Positions 1 to 9,391 of a stretch of 64,000 bases of DNA are shown one piece after another; position 1 is the stretch's first letter; every line of letters begins with the position of its first letter. The translations under genes were made by a program, and so were the position numbers. The notes below the pieces were generated by a model that did no database searches, was not told the origin of the DNA, and was given only the letters and a program-made list of their open reading frames with translations. The stretch is from Thecamonas trahens ATCC 50062 (taxonomy: Eukaryota > Apusozoa > Apusomonadida > Apusomonadidae): assembly GCF_000142905.1 (NCBI RefSeq), contig NW_013657669.1, positions 184,500 through 248,499 of the forward strand, read 5' to 3'.

Positions 1-45
1 AGGGGGGAAGGGGTACCAGAAGAGCAAGGCATGTTACTGGCGTAC

Positions 46-162
46 CTCTTCACCATCACGAACAAAACCAAACGGAAGAGCATCTTCGCCTTGGCCGCCA
101 CTGGCACCACCATCTTGTTCAGCCGGCGTCCCGCGGGTGTAGGTGAAACCGGTAAAGTCCAT
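46..162 (-). CDS. possible first exon of a gene running off the left edge
   Basis: The minus strand reads an ATG at 162 followed by 39 codons (starting MDFTGFTYTRGTPAEQ, ending FVRDGEE), then GAG|GTACGC. GTACGC matches the donor form used by most introns in this window. The rest of the gene would lie to the left of base 1. No family is recognised and the exon is short, so this may be chance. The upstream stretch 163-472 shows no other supportable gene. Confidence 0.35.
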
Positions 163-472
163 GACCGGCTTGGTCTTTCGAGAGCAGTGGCACGCCGAAT
201 GGGGCAAAGACACTGCCCACTGCCCCACTGCCTACCGTGTGGGCTTGGATCGAACGGGGCGATCGAGTCGGTTTGAGCATGTGTGTGTTTGTGTGTTGAG
301 TCTGGTAGTGATCACTGCATACGGCAGCCTCGCATTATGTCTATGTCTGGGCCAGCGGGTGATGCAGGAGGTACTTGGATGGGACCGGCACTGATGGCGA
401 GTAATGGATGGCAGGTATTGGGGTAGTAGATGGGGAATGGTGGAGGGTGGGGTCGAGGTTGCTGGCGCAGGC

Positions 473-1021
473 TCAAGAAGGGTAGTCGGAAGACGGCGGT
501 GGACAGCTGGAGGATGGCGGCGGGTCCGAGGACGAGGCGGCGGCTTGGCGATCGGCGCGCAGCGGAGCCATGTCCGGATCGCGGACCACAAGGGTGGGAT
601 CAGCGAGGCCGTCGGCAAAGCGAGAGGCGATGGACTGAAAGTCCTTGCGGATGTAGGCGGTGACGTGGTGGGACCAGGGATGATCGCAGTTGCAGACAAA
701 GGGCGAGAAGAACTTGACGCACGAGCACCGTGGCTTGGTGCACTTGTACGGCGGTCTGTTTGTGTGATCGGTGTGCTTGTGCTTGCACGAGCACACAGTC
801 TTCCACGCGCCGGACGAGACGAGGTAGCGGAACTGCTTGCAATCGCATCGCGATGACGAGCAGCCAAAGTCGCGCGCTGTCTCGCCGCGCCCGCGCTTCC
901 CGTGGTCCCGCAGTCGATGGTTGCACATGCAGTTGGACGACGGGCCGATGGGGATGCACTCGGCCTCGCACGTCTTGCACTTCCACGCCAGACACAGTTT
1001 GCTCACCGTATCACTCGCCAT
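473..1021 (-). CDS. FAM221-like cysteine/histidine-rich protein
   Basis: This is a 182-residue protein made almost entirely of regularly spaced Cys and His. Residues 10-35 hold a C-x2-C start followed by ECIPIGPSSNCMCNH. Residues 53-75 hold C-x-C and CSCKHKHTDH. Residues 92-118 hold CTKPRCSCVKFFSP and then CNCDHPWSHH. The repeated pattern of a CxC pair, an aromatic F/P stretch and CxCxHxxxxH is what the FAM221A/B family shows, a group of conserved eukaryotic proteins of unclear function, probably metal-binding. The C-terminal 40 residues are Ser/Pro-rich and probably disordered. The ATG at 1021 is the first in frame. No intron is needed. The family call rests on pattern memory, not an alignment. 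Confidence 0.62.
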   Translation of the reverse strand: MASDTVSKLCLAWKCKTCEAECIPIGPSSNCMCNHRLRDHGKRGRGETARDFGCSSSRCDCKQFRYLVSSGAWKTVCSCKHKHTDHTNRPPYKCTKPRCSCVKFFSPFVCNCDHPWSHHVTAYIRKDFQSIASRFADGLADPTLVVRDPDMAPLRADRQAAASSSDPPPSSSCPPPSSDYPS

Positions 1022-1247
1022 GGTCGCTCGCTCGGTTGCTGGTGAGGTGTCTCACCCTCCGCGCTCCCGTCGCCCTTCTCCATCTCCATCTCGGTCGTCC
1101 TTTGGCGCCAAAGCGCCGCTGCTGCCCAACCGGGTCGACACATGACTTCATCCGCATGATAGACGTCATGCATAGATGGAGAGAGCGTGAGCGTGTTGAT
1201 CGGAGGTAATGGGCTAGATCACGACACAATTCGGCTGAGCATCACGG
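1022..1247. other. short intergenic spacer between divergent genes
   Basis: This 226-bp space separates the divergently transcribed FAM221-like gene (minus) and the U11/U12-65K-like gene (plus), so both promoters must lie here. I see no recognisable TATA element. Confidence 0.5.
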
Positions 1248-2357
1248 ATGACCATGGCGATACGTACGAGCACGATTGCGATCGCCATGACGATCATGAT
1301 CACGGTCGCAATCGCGATCACGATTGCGATCGCCATGACGATCAGGTCCACGATCACGATCACGACCACTCCCCTCCCGTTCCCCCCCTGCCCGTCTACA
1401 CAGACCAGCCCACGCCACCACCTCTCCCTCTCTCCCTCCCTCCTCGTCCATCTCCATACAGGGAACGGCATGTTGGACAGACATCCACCGAGTCGGACGC
1501 TGTGGGTCAGGGGCTTTCCGGAGAACATGCCTCAGCCGCAGCTGGAGGCGTACATGGCCTCGCAGGGAGCGGTGGCCACCCGGGTCATGCGGCGCAAGGG
1601 CCCGCTCAAACACACCGCCTTTGTCGACTTTGCTTCGGTGGCTGACGCAGAGCTCGCTGCTGCTCGCATGCATGGGGCTCTGGTCATTGGCTCTCCGCTT
1701 GCTGTTGAGTTTGCCAAGCCAAAGACAGCGGCGGGCAAGGCGGCGGGCAAGGCGGCGGGCAAGGCGGCGAGCAAGGCGGCGAGCAAGGAGGCGGGCAAGG
1801 CAAAGGCCAGAGAGTCGACGGGTACAGAGAGCGTAGGCGCAGAGGGGGTGGGCGTCCAGGCTATGGCAGTACAAGCGGGACCGGGATCAGGACTGCGATC
1901 AGAACCACATGTAGGATCAGGACCGGGACAGGGCCAGACTGCAGTCTCTCGCCCGCTGCACATCACTGCTGACGATGTAGCTGCGGGCGAGGGACAGCCC
2001 ATTGCGGGATACGCACCATATCCGGTCCCTCCGCTCAACAAGGCCATCCAGCGGTCGATCAACCGCTGGCTGGTTGAGAGCCCTGTCTTCTATGCCCAAG
2101 TCGTCCACCTCCTCAACACCATGGGCTTGCCGTACGACACGACACCAACTGCCGCCGAAATGCGCACCATCACCAAGCGTGTCCGCAAGCGCAAGCGCAA
2201 GCGCGATGCACCCACCGCTGCAGCTGCCTCCCCCGCCGAGGCCCCCCCGCCGCCACTCGCCCCCCCACCCCCTACCGCACAGCCTCCTTCCCTCACCTCC
2301 TCCTCCCATCCCCCCGCCGATAACCAACTACCCTCCAAGCGGCAGCATAGACTCTAA
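1248..2357 (+). CDS. RNPC3: U11/U12-65K (RNPC3)-like minor spliceosome protein
   Basis: In animals and plants this protein bridges the U11 and U12 snRNPs when a U12-type intron is recognised. The RRM starts near 1494: RNP2-like LWVRGFPEN, then GPLKHTAFVDFAS as RNP1, and the strand LAVEFAKPK. The central segment at about 2030-2140 (AIQRSINRW, then FYAQVVHLLNTMGLPYD) resembles the conserved block of human RNPC3 that reads FYVQVLHLMNKMNLP. Likely structure: exon 1 1248-1263 (MTMAI plus one base), intron 1264-1461 with donor GTACGA and acceptor ATACAG, exon 2 1462-2357, giving 303 residues. The intron is 198 bp, a multiple of three with no stop, so the frame is also open if it is retained. An alternative start is ATG 1470. 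The C-terminal RRM of animal RNPC3 is absent; the tail is K/R-rich then Pro-rich. Confidence 0.75.
   Translation: MTMAIRTSTIAIAMTIMITVAIAITIAIAMTIRSTITITTTPLPFPPCPSTQTSPRHHLSLSPSLLVHLHTGNGMLDRHPPSRTLWVRGFPENMPQPQLEAYMASQGAVATRVMRRKGPLKHTAFVDFASVADAELAAARMHGALVIGSPLAVEFAKPKTAAGKAAGKAAGKAASKAASKEAGKAKARESTGTESVGAEGVGVQAMAVQAGPGSGLRSEPHVGSGPGQGQTAVSRPLHITADDVAAGEGQPIAGYAPYPVPPLNKAIQRSINRWLVESPVFYAQVVHLLNTMGLPYDTTPTAAEMRTITKRVRKRKRKRDAPTAAAASPAEAPPPPLAPPPPTAQPPSLTSSSHPPADNQLPSKRQHRL
1266..1372. repeat. GATC-dense imperfect repeat inside intron 1
   Basis: A 26-base unit beginning CACGATTGCGATCGCCATGA occurs at about 1270 and again at about 1319, with intervening ATGATCACG units. About ten GATC tetramers fall within 90 bp. 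It lies in the predicted first intron of the U11/U12-65K-like gene. Confidence 0.8.
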
Positions 2358-2574
2358 TGAACGCCTTCTCCCTCCTATTTGTCTCCGATCCCGCGTCGTC
2401 GTCCTTCGGCCTCGTCACCGCGCCAGCCGCCGTCCGTCAGTTGGTCCACCGCTCGCCGCTCCCGCACACACCCACACAGTCACAGCCATAGCCACCTCAC
2501 CCGCCCTTTGCTGGGTAGACACCCACCGTCCCTCTCTGTTTCCACCCCTCCACCCCTCTTCCCCACCACCACTC

Positions 2575-3723
2575 ATGGACGCAGGTCCGTCAGACGTGGC
2601 CATGCTCACACATGAGCCGCTGGACCCGTACGTGGCGTCGCAGTTGGGGCGGACGACCCCACCCGAGTTCCACTTTGAGCACATGACGCCGGCGACACGG
2701 ATGCTGCAGAAGCGGAAAGAAGTGCTGGAGGTGCAGCATGCGCTGGATCTGGAAAAGGCAACCTTTGCCCAGGTCATGTCCAAGGTCGAGGAGAAGGCTG
2801 CGGTGCTGGAGCAGACCAAGGAGAAGCTGCTGATGACACGGCAGAACTATGACGGCATCATCATGTCGCAGGACAAGGCGTACGAGGACTGCGTGGCAAA
2901 CATCGAGCGGTGCAACGCGCTGCTGGAAAAGTACGATTTGGAGCTGAGGGCAAAGTCGCGGACACTCAAGGATCTCTCCAAACGTCTCGCCAAGCGCAAG
3001 CTCACTGCTGAGCGGCTGCGGGCGTATCCCGAGTTCCTCTCCAAACTCCCGCGCGACGACTACGACTTTAAGGAAGAGTCGGACATCACAGAGCGGTACA
3101 ACACGCTCGACTCGACAAAGGTTGCCCTGGTTGAGCAGACAAAGCGCTGGACAAAGAAGCACTCGTCCGAGTCGCGCGCCATCAAGGCCGCCATCGAGTC
3201 GCAGCGCAACGAAATCGTCAAGATGTGGACCCAGATTAACCGCAAACGCAAAGAGCTGGAGGAGCTGCGCGACGAGACAAAGCGCCTCGAGGCAGACTTT
3301 GACCTCATGCTTGCCCGCTCCACAGACGAGACCCGTGAGCTCGGCGTCATCCTCATGGCCACCGCAAACCTGTACGACACAGTTGCAAAGCGCCCATATC
3401 TCACAGAGTCGGCCGGCGCCAAGGCGGACGTCTCGTCCAAGGCCCTGCTTCAGCTCGAGGCTATCGAGCAGCGGTATCTCGACCTCAAGACCATCTGCAA
3501 CGAGCTCACCGCCCTGCGCGAGGGCGCAGAGGCTGCCGCCGCAGGCGGCGGCGCCCTCGTCCGACGCCGCCGCTCTGTCCGCCGCCCTGCCGGTTCCTCG
3601 CCGTCGAGCAAGCTGCCCCCGCTTCGTGCGGCCTCGCGTTCGCCGCGCCGCTCACCGCCACGCCGCCTCTCTCGTCGCGGCGGCCCTCTCCATCCGCGCG
3701 GTCCACGACCCCATCCCGAGTGA
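2575..3723 (+). CDS. CCDC42/CFAP73-family ciliary coiled-coil protein
   Basis: This is a 382-residue protein. Residues 41-150 match the DUF4200 pattern of CCDC42 and CFAP73 (MIA2 in Chlamydomonas): TPATRMLQKRKEVLEV, then QHALDLEKATFAQ, a long coiled coil with regular charged heptads. A second coiled coil covers roughly residues 180-290. The tail from about 325 is Arg/Ser/Pro-rich and disordered. Family members act in the cilium or flagellum: CFAP73 with CFAP100 regulates inner-arm dynein, and CCDC42 is needed in sperm flagella. The start at 2575 is chosen because the upstream open frame is low-complexity Pro/His/Ser. Which family member it is cannot be decided by eye. The stop lies 22 bp from the stop of the convergent TPR gene. 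Confidence 0.68.
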   Translation: MDAGPSDVAMLTHEPLDPYVASQLGRTTPPEFHFEHMTPATRMLQKRKEVLEVQHALDLEKATFAQVMSKVEEKAAVLEQTKEKLLMTRQNYDGIIMSQDKAYEDCVANIERCNALLEKYDLELRAKSRTLKDLSKRLAKRKLTAERLRAYPEFLSKLPRDDYDFKEESDITERYNTLDSTKVALVEQTKRWTKKHSSESRAIKAAIESQRNEIVKMWTQINRKRKELEELRDETKRLEADFDLMLARSTDETRELGVILMATANLYDTVAKRPYLTESAGAKADVSSKALLQLEAIEQRYLDLKTICNELTALREGAEAAAAGGGALVRRRRSVRRPAGSSPSSKLPPLRAASRSPRRSPPRRLSRRGGPLHPRGPRPHPE

Positions 3724-3745
3724 CAATGAACGGCTTTCATACCAT

Positions 3746-6700
3746 TTATGATTCGGCGTCAGCGTCGGCGTCGGCGTCGGCGTCAGCGTCGGCCTCGTTC
3801 TCAGCCTCTACATCAGCCTCTCCATCCGCATCTTCAGCAGGTTCGTCCTCATCCTCCTCGGCCTCGTCCGCCTCCTCTGCTTCTGCCTCTGCCTCGACCT
3901 CTGCCTCGACCTCAGCCTCGACCTCAGCCTCGACCTCAGCCTCGGCCTCAGCCTCATCCCGATCCTCGGCCTCGTCTCCATCTTCATCCTCGCCATCGCC
4001 ATCCTCAACCGCATCCTCGACCTCGGTCTCGACTTCGGCCTCGGCCTCGGCATCAGCCACGGGCTCCTCCACCACGTCCATGTCGTTGGTGTCGTCAGCG
4101 ACGGGCTCGGCCTCCGGCTCGGGCTTGCGACCAAACGCAGGCTTGACTCCGCTGCTAAAGCCGACCGGCGAAAAGCCAAAGGTCTTGCGAGCGCCGCCGC
4201 CGACGGCGCCGCCAACACCGGCGCCAAAGTTAAACTTGGGCGTGGACGAGCCCGAGCTTCCGCCAAACGGCCGGGTGATCTTGGGCGCGGTGCCCGGGAG
4301 CGCAGGCGGCGGCGGAATCTTGGACTTGGACTTTGGCTTGGGCGGCGCGGCGGGAGCCTCGTCCATCGGCTCGGGCACCGGCATCGGGGTGTCGATGCTC
4401 TGGGCCGGGACTGGCGTGGTCGCAGCCGGGGCAACGTCCATGGCGGCCTCACCGGCCAGCTTGGCCAGGAGCAGGTTGACCTTGCGCTCGAGGTTGACGG
4501 CCTTCTGCTCGGCGGCGGCCTTCTCGGTGAGCGCGGTCTTGCGGGCGGCCTTGAGCTTCTGCATCTTCTCCATGATGCTCTTGGCACGCTCCTCAAGTGC
4601 CTTGCCGCGGGTCTCGGCCTTGGTCAGGGCCGTCTTCGCCTCGGCAAGCTCGACCTCGGCCTTCTCTGCGCGGGCCTTGGCCTTGGCCATCTGCGCCTGC
4701 AGGTCGGCCACCGACGCGTCGCGCTTCTGGAGCTCGATCTTGGACTGGGCATCAGCGGTGGCCCTGCTCCCAGCGGCAGCCATCTCTTCCTTGAGCTTTT
4801 TGATGGTCTCCGCGTGCTCGCGCGCCTTGGTCCGCCACGACTGCCCGGCCTTGATCAGCTTGCCGCTCTTGGTCTTGAGCTCCGCCTCCGACTTGGCCAG
4901 CTTGGTCACCTCGGCAGACCGCTCCGAGAGCGCTGCACGGAGCTCGGCGAGTTGCTTGCTCGCGATGGCGAGCTCCTTGTCCTTGGCTGCCAACTGGGCC
5001 TTGGCGCCCTTGGCCGCCTCCACCAGCCGGGCGTGCTCCTCGGGGTCAACCCGCTTGTACTTGATCATCAGCTTCTCGACGCGAGTCTTCCACATACCGA
5101 TCTCAACCTTGAGCGAGTCGCGCTCGGCGAGCGCTGCGTCGCGCGACGCTGCCAGCTCCGCCTTCTCCTTCAGCAGCGGCGTCAGCTGCTCCTCAAACGA
5201 CCGGGCGCGCTCCTCCCACTCGCGGAGCCGCTCCATGTTGCGGCGCGACTCGTCGCGGAGCATCATGTTCGATTCCTCGTAGAGCGCAACCTTGGCGACC
5301 TTGTCCATCAGCTCCTTCTGCTCAGCCACTGTCCGTCCGCCGTACAGCGCCAGCGACGACGTCATGCCGCCTTCATCACCGTACGCCGCCTCGGCGCTGG
5401 CCCGCGCACGCTCCGTCTCCAGCGTACGCTGCAGGTGCTCGGCCTTTTGCCGCAGCCGCGAGGACTCCTGCGACGAGAGCTCGAGCTTGGCCCCGAGCAC
5501 CTCCTTTTCGCGCTGGAGGAAGCGGACAACCTCGCGGAGCTCGGCCAGCGACTTGTCTCTGTCCTCCGCGCTCTCGCCGGCACCCTGGCCGCCGGCCGCC
5601 GGCGAGCCAAAGGTGGCGGCCGCCGCGCCGGGCCGCAGCGGCGAGCCAGCGAGGGTGGGCGCGCGTGCGTCGGCTGCTGCACCTGCGGCCTTGCCCACGC
5701 TCAGCGCCTGCGCCGTCACCGTCTCCAGTTGCGAGTGCAGGAATTCGTTCTGCTTCTCGACTTCGGCCACGCGCTCGGCCGTCGCCGCCACGCTCGCCTC
5801 GCTCTCTTTGCGGAGAGCCTCCAGCTCGGCGCGTGCCGCGCTCGCCTTGGCTTCCGCGGTGTGTGCGTCTTCGCGCGCCTTGCGCGCCTCGGCTTCCTTC
5901 TCCGCCAGCTCGCTGCGGAGGGCGGCGAGTGCCTCGAGATCCTTGGCGTGCGCCACAATCTCCTTCTCGTACTTGTCCTGGTTCTGGGTCGCCAGCGACT
6001 TGGCGAGCGCGACGCGGGCGTCGACTCGGTCTGCCGCATCACGCAGGCCCTCCATCTCGGCGAGGAGCGCTGCTTCACGCTCGTCGGCCGCTGCCTTGGC
6101 CCGCGCCAGCACCGCGTCGGCGGTGTTAACCTTTTGCTGTAGCGCAAGCAGCTCGGACGTGGCCTCCTGCAACTGGGCACCCTGCTCGGACACGGCTTTG
6201 CGCGCGTCGGCCAGCTCGGTCCGCAGGCGGGTGAGCTCGGCATCAGTGGTGGCCTTGTACTCGTCCGACGTGCGTGCCAGCTCGGCGTGCGCCTTCTCGG
6301 CCTCGGCGGCAATGGCCTTGAACTGCGCCACGTGCTGCTTCTCGCGCACCAACTGGCGCTGGAGCTCGAGCGCCTGCTCGCGGAAGGCATCGCCCGACGG
6401 CAGGCTGCCTGCAGCCTCGCTACCGCTTGTGGACTCGCCGCCGGCACCGGCAACTTCCATATCCTGCACCGCGCCCTGCGAGAGGTTGGCGGCAAGGCCG
6501 GGGTTGGCCAGCGCCACCTTGAGCTCAGCGCGGGCCTGCGACGCCTCGTCGCGGGCAGCAAGGAGGGCGGTCGCCTTCTCGTCGAGCTGGCGCTGGAGCG
6601 CGGCAATCTTGCCCTCGGCAATGGTGGCGGCCTGCGACGACCGCTCGCGCAGCGCATCGAGCTGGTTTTGCAGGAGCTTGGCCTCGGCCCGGGCCGACGC

Positions 6701-9391
6701 CAGGTGCTCCTCGGTCGTCGCCTTGACGGCAGCGTGCGACGACTCGAGAGAGGCGATCATGGCCTGGAGCGAAGCGAGGAGCTTCTCCATCCGCGCCACC
6801 TCGGAGCGGTGCGACTCGGTCTCGGCGCGGGCGCGCTTTTCGGCCGAGAGTGCGACCGAGGCCTCGGCCTCGGCCTTGGCCAGCGAGGCCTCGCAGCGGC
6901 GCAGTGCGTCGCGGGTTGACACCAGGTCGTGGTCGGCGTTGGCCAGCCGCTTCTGATGGTCGACAATCGAGGTCGAGAGCTCGAGGATTCGGGTCCGTGC
7001 CCGCTCGTTCTCGGCGTCGAGCGCCTTGCGGTTGGCGAGGAGCTGTGCAGCCTGGTCCTTGTGGAACGCAGCCTCGGACGTGGCCTTGGCAGCCTCAAGC
7101 TTGGCCTTGGACTCGGAGGCGCGCAGGGCCTCGATCGAGTCGTTGAGCATGGTCTGCGACTTGGCGGCTTCGGTGCGGAAGACGTCAAAGTCGGCCTTGA
7201 CCGCATCGAGCTCGTTGCGGACGCGGGTGAGCTCGGACTGGCCTGAGCCGGTCGAGCCGGGCGCGCCGCCTTCGGCCACGTACCGCGAGTCGGCCTGGGC
7301 AAGGAGCGAGCGGTACATGTCGCGCTGGCGGGCGACCGAGGCCACCATTTCGGTCTGACGGTCGTGGGCGGCCGACATGTCGTCCAGCTCGGCCATGGCC
7401 GTGCGCAGCTTGTCGGCAAGGTCCGACTCGAGCGCAGCGCGAGCCTCGGAGCTCTGCTTGGCCACCTGGTCACGGAGAACAGCATTGGTCTTGCGAAGCT
7501 CGAGGTTGACGTTGTGCAGCTCCTCGATCGACTTGAAGAGCGAGGCATCGCCGTCGGCATCGGCACCCGGCGCCGGCGCCTCCTTGCCCTGGGCCTCGGC
7601 CAGCTCGTAGAGGAGGACCTTGACCTGGAGGGAGAGGTCCTCGGCCTCGCCGCGGACCAGCTCGTTCTCGGTCGAGAGGCGAGCGGCACGGGCGAGCGCG
7701 TCGTCGCGGGCGGTCTCGGCTGCCGAAACCTGCATGCGCGCGTCGAGCAGCTGGGCGGAGAGCTCCGAGTGCAGCGAGATGGCCTCGTCATACTCCTTCT
7801 CCTTGGCGGCGAGGACCGGGCCCTTCTCCTCGACCTCGACCAGGATCTGCTGCAGGTACTTGTTGAGCTTGCGGTTCTCGCGCTGGCTCGCCTTCAGCTC
7901 GTTCTCGACCTCCATGAACCGCGAGTACATCTCAGTGACCGAGAGCGCGCCCGGCGAGCCGAGCGCCGGCCGGGCCGGCGAGCCCGTCGGTGAGGCCGAG
8001 CCAATGAGAAAGGCGGCGGCGGCGGCGGTCTTGGACACGGCAGCCAGGGTCTTGCGCTTCTTGGCCGACGGCGGGCCCTGGGCGAGCGGAGCGGGCGCTC
8101 CGCTCACCTCGGAGTCTGCACCCTCGTCCGAGTCCGAGTCTGAGGCCGGCGAGTCGGAGCGGCGGCGGGTCCGCCGGCGTGACGGCGAGTCGGCGCCCAG
8201 AGGCGAGTCGGCGGTGGCCGGGCGGAGACGCAGCGCGTCGGCGAGCTGGTTTTGCAGCTCGACCCGCTCGCGGAGGAGCTCGTCAATTTTGGCGGTGTGT
8301 GCGGCCTCAGACTGGTCGACGAGCGCGTTGAGCTCGTCGAGCGCGGTTTGCAAGCCGTCGGCACGCTCCTTCTCGTGGGCAGCCTCGTCCTTGTACAGCT
8401 CGATGAGGCGAGTCTGGGTCGCGTTGGTCCGCGCAAAGGCCGACTCCTTGGCAGCCATCTCGTCGCGAAGTTCGCGGAGCTCGGCAGCCTTGGCGTCGAG
8501 GGCCTCGGTCTTGGCGTCGAGGTTGGCGCGGATGCGGGTGAGGGCGTCGTTGGCGGCGGCGGCCTCGCGGCGGGCTGCATCGAGCTCGACCTGCGAGTCA
8601 ATGCGGAGCGTAGACGCCTCCTTGCGGGCAGTAAGCAGCTGCGAAGCCTTGTCGTCGAGCTCAGCGGTGAGCCACTCGGTGTGGGAGCGGGCCTGCTCGA
8701 GCTCGCGCTCGAGACGGGCGACGCGGAACGATTCGGCGACCAGGTTGGACTCTGCCTCGCGGAGGGCGACCTCGACGTCAGCCTTGGACGCCGACTCTGC
8801 GGCAAGGCGCTCGAGCGACGACGACGACGACGCAGCCATGCGGTCGACGTCCTTGCCCTTGAGGTCGAGGAGGTTGAGGAGCGAGGCCTTGTCGGCCTCG
8901 AGAGAGGCGGCGTAGCTCTTGAGTGAGGCAGCGTCAGCGGCGGCAGCCGAGGCAGCGGCCCGGGCAGAAGCAGCCTCGGCCTTTGCAGTCTCTAGCGCCT
9001 CGCCAGCCTCGCGGAGCTCAGCCTTGGTGCGGTCGAGACTGGCGCTAAGCGCCTCAGCCTCGCTGCGGGCGAGCTCGGCGGCGACCTCGGCCTGGTGAAA
9101 AAGATGCTGGTCATTGACGGCCTTGTTGGCGGCGGCAGCAGCGGCAGCCTCGGCCTCGCTACGGAGCTCCTTAATGTACGTGTCGGCCTTGCGGGCGACG
9201 TGCCAGGCGGCGGGCACTCCCTGTGCCTCGCTCACCTCCTCTGCAGTGAGGAAGAGGACGTGTACGTTGCCATGGGAGTCGCGTGTGCCGACCCTGCCAC
9301 ACCGCTCACTCGCCGCCGAGTCGCAGACGGTGGTGATCGCGCGCCGCCTCACCTGGCCGCGCCCACCCGGCGGCGCTTTGCTTACCAGCAC
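3746..9391 (-). CDS. TPR: TPR/Mlp1-like nuclear pore basket protein (N-terminus uncertain)
   Basis: TPR (Mlp1/2 in yeast, NUA in plants) forms the long coiled-coil filaments of the nuclear basket and acts in mRNA export and spindle checkpoint control. The open frame gives up to 1881 residues, almost all Ala/Glu/Lys-rich coiled coil. The diagnostic block is at residues 1350-1450: EESNMMLRDESRRNMERL, then WKTRVEKLMIKYKRVDPEEH, matching the conserved TPR segment around KYKRVDPEE. After a Pro-rich stretch, residues 1700-1750 carry FG dipeptides (PFGGS, FNFGAG, KTFGFS). The last 115 residues are an acidic Glu/Ala/Val/Asp repeat, as in animal TPR. The start is unresolved: the ATG at 9391 overlaps the AMPK gamma stop, and a likely 3' splice site (CTTCCTCACTGCAG) lies near 9240, so the first coding exon is probably not the one shown. 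The next in-frame Met is near residue 180. Confidence 0.85.
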   Translation of the reverse strand: MLVSKAPPGGRGQVRRRAITTVCDSAASERCGRVGTRDSHGNVHVLFLTAEEVSEAQGVPAAWHVARKADTYIKELRSEAEAAAAAAANKAVNDQHLFHQAEVAAELARSEAEALSASLDRTKAELREAGEALETAKAEAASARAAASAAAADAASLKSYAASLEADKASLLNLLDLKGKDVDRMAASSSSSLERLAAESASKADVEVALREAESNLVAESFRVARLERELEQARSHTEWLTAELDDKASQLLTARKEASTLRIDSQVELDAARREAAAANDALTRIRANLDAKTEALDAKAAELRELRDEMAAKESAFARTNATQTRLIELYKDEAAHEKERADGLQTALDELNALVDQSEAAHTAKIDELLRERVELQNQLADALRLRPATADSPLGADSPSRRRTRRRSDSPASDSDSDEGADSEVSGAPAPLAQGPPSAKKRKTLAAVSKTAAAAAFLIGSASPTGSPARPALGSPGALSVTEMYSRFMEVENELKASQRENRKLNKYLQQILVEVEEKGPVLAAKEKEYDEAISLHSELSAQLLDARMQVSAAETARDDALARAARLSTENELVRGEAEDLSLQVKVLLYELAEAQGKEAPAPGADADGDASLFKSIEELHNVNLELRKTNAVLRDQVAKQSSEARAALESDLADKLRTAMAELDDMSAAHDRQTEMVASVARQRDMYRSLLAQADSRYVAEGGAPGSTGSGQSELTRVRNELDAVKADFDVFRTEAAKSQTMLNDSIEALRASESKAKLEAAKATSEAAFHKDQAAQLLANRKALDAENERARTRILELSTSIVDHQKRLANADHDLVSTRDALRRCEASLAKAEAEASVALSAEKRARAETESHRSEVARMEKLLASLQAMIASLESSHAAVKATTEEHLASARAEAKLLQNQLDALRERSSQAATIAEGKIAALQRQLDEKATALLAARDEASQARAELKVALANPGLAANLSQGAVQDMEVAGAGGESTSGSEAAGSLPSGDAFREQALELQRQLVREKQHVAQFKAIAAEAEKAHAELARTSDEYKATTDAELTRLRTELADARKAVSEQGAQLQEATSELLALQQKVNTADAVLARAKAAADEREAALLAEMEGLRDAADRVDARVALAKSLATQNQDKYEKEIVAHAKDLEALAALRSELAEKEAEARKAREDAHTAEAKASAARAELEALRKESEASVAATAERVAEVEKQNEFLHSQLETVTAQALSVGKAAGAAADARAPTLAGSPLRPGAAAATFGSPAAGGQGAGESAEDRDKSLAELREVVRFLQREKEVLGAKLELSSQESSRLRQKAEHLQRTLETERARASAEAAYGDEGGMTSSLALYGGRTVAEQKELMDKVAKVALYEESNMMLRDESRRNMERLREWEERARSFEEQLTPLLKEKAELAASRDAALAERDSLKVEIGMWKTRVEKLMIKYKRVDPEEHARLVEAAKGAKAQLAAKDKELAIASKQLAELRAALSERSAEVTKLAKSEAELKTKSGKLIKAGQSWRTKAREHAETIKKLKEEMAAAGSRATADAQSKIELQKRDASVADLQAQMAKAKARAEKAEVELAEAKTALTKAETRGKALEERAKSIMEKMQKLKAARKTALTEKAAAEQKAVNLERKVNLLLAKLAGEAAMDVAPAATTPVPAQSIDTPMPVPEPMDEAPAAPPKPKSKSKIPPPPALPGTAPKITRPFGGSSGSSTPKFNFGAGVGGAVGGGARKTFGFSPVGFSSGVKPAFGRKPEPEAEPVADDTNDMDVVEEPVADAEAEAEVETEVEDAVEDGDGEDEDGDEAEDRDEAEAEAEVEAEVEAEVEAEVEAEAEAEEADEAEEDEDEPAEDADGEADVEAENEADADADADADADAES
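3750..4075. repeat. hexamer-rich repeat encoding the acidic TPR tail
   Basis: The plus strand shows repeated GTCGGC/GTCAGC units at 3756-3800 and CCTCGACCTCAG-type 12-mers at 3890-3950. Read on the minus strand these encode (DA)n and (EVEA)n, the acidic end of the TPR-like protein. The antisense open frame 3720-5282 (a poly-Ser/Ala protein) is a shadow of this composition. Confidence 0.8.

Noticed and set aside
3720-5282. Long plus-strand Ser/Ala/Leu-rich open frames opposite the TPR gene (also 4814-6142, 5292-6956, 7620-8915)
   Set aside because: They are antisense to a clear TPR-like coding frame and follow from its GC-rich third positions and repeats; no domain is seen.
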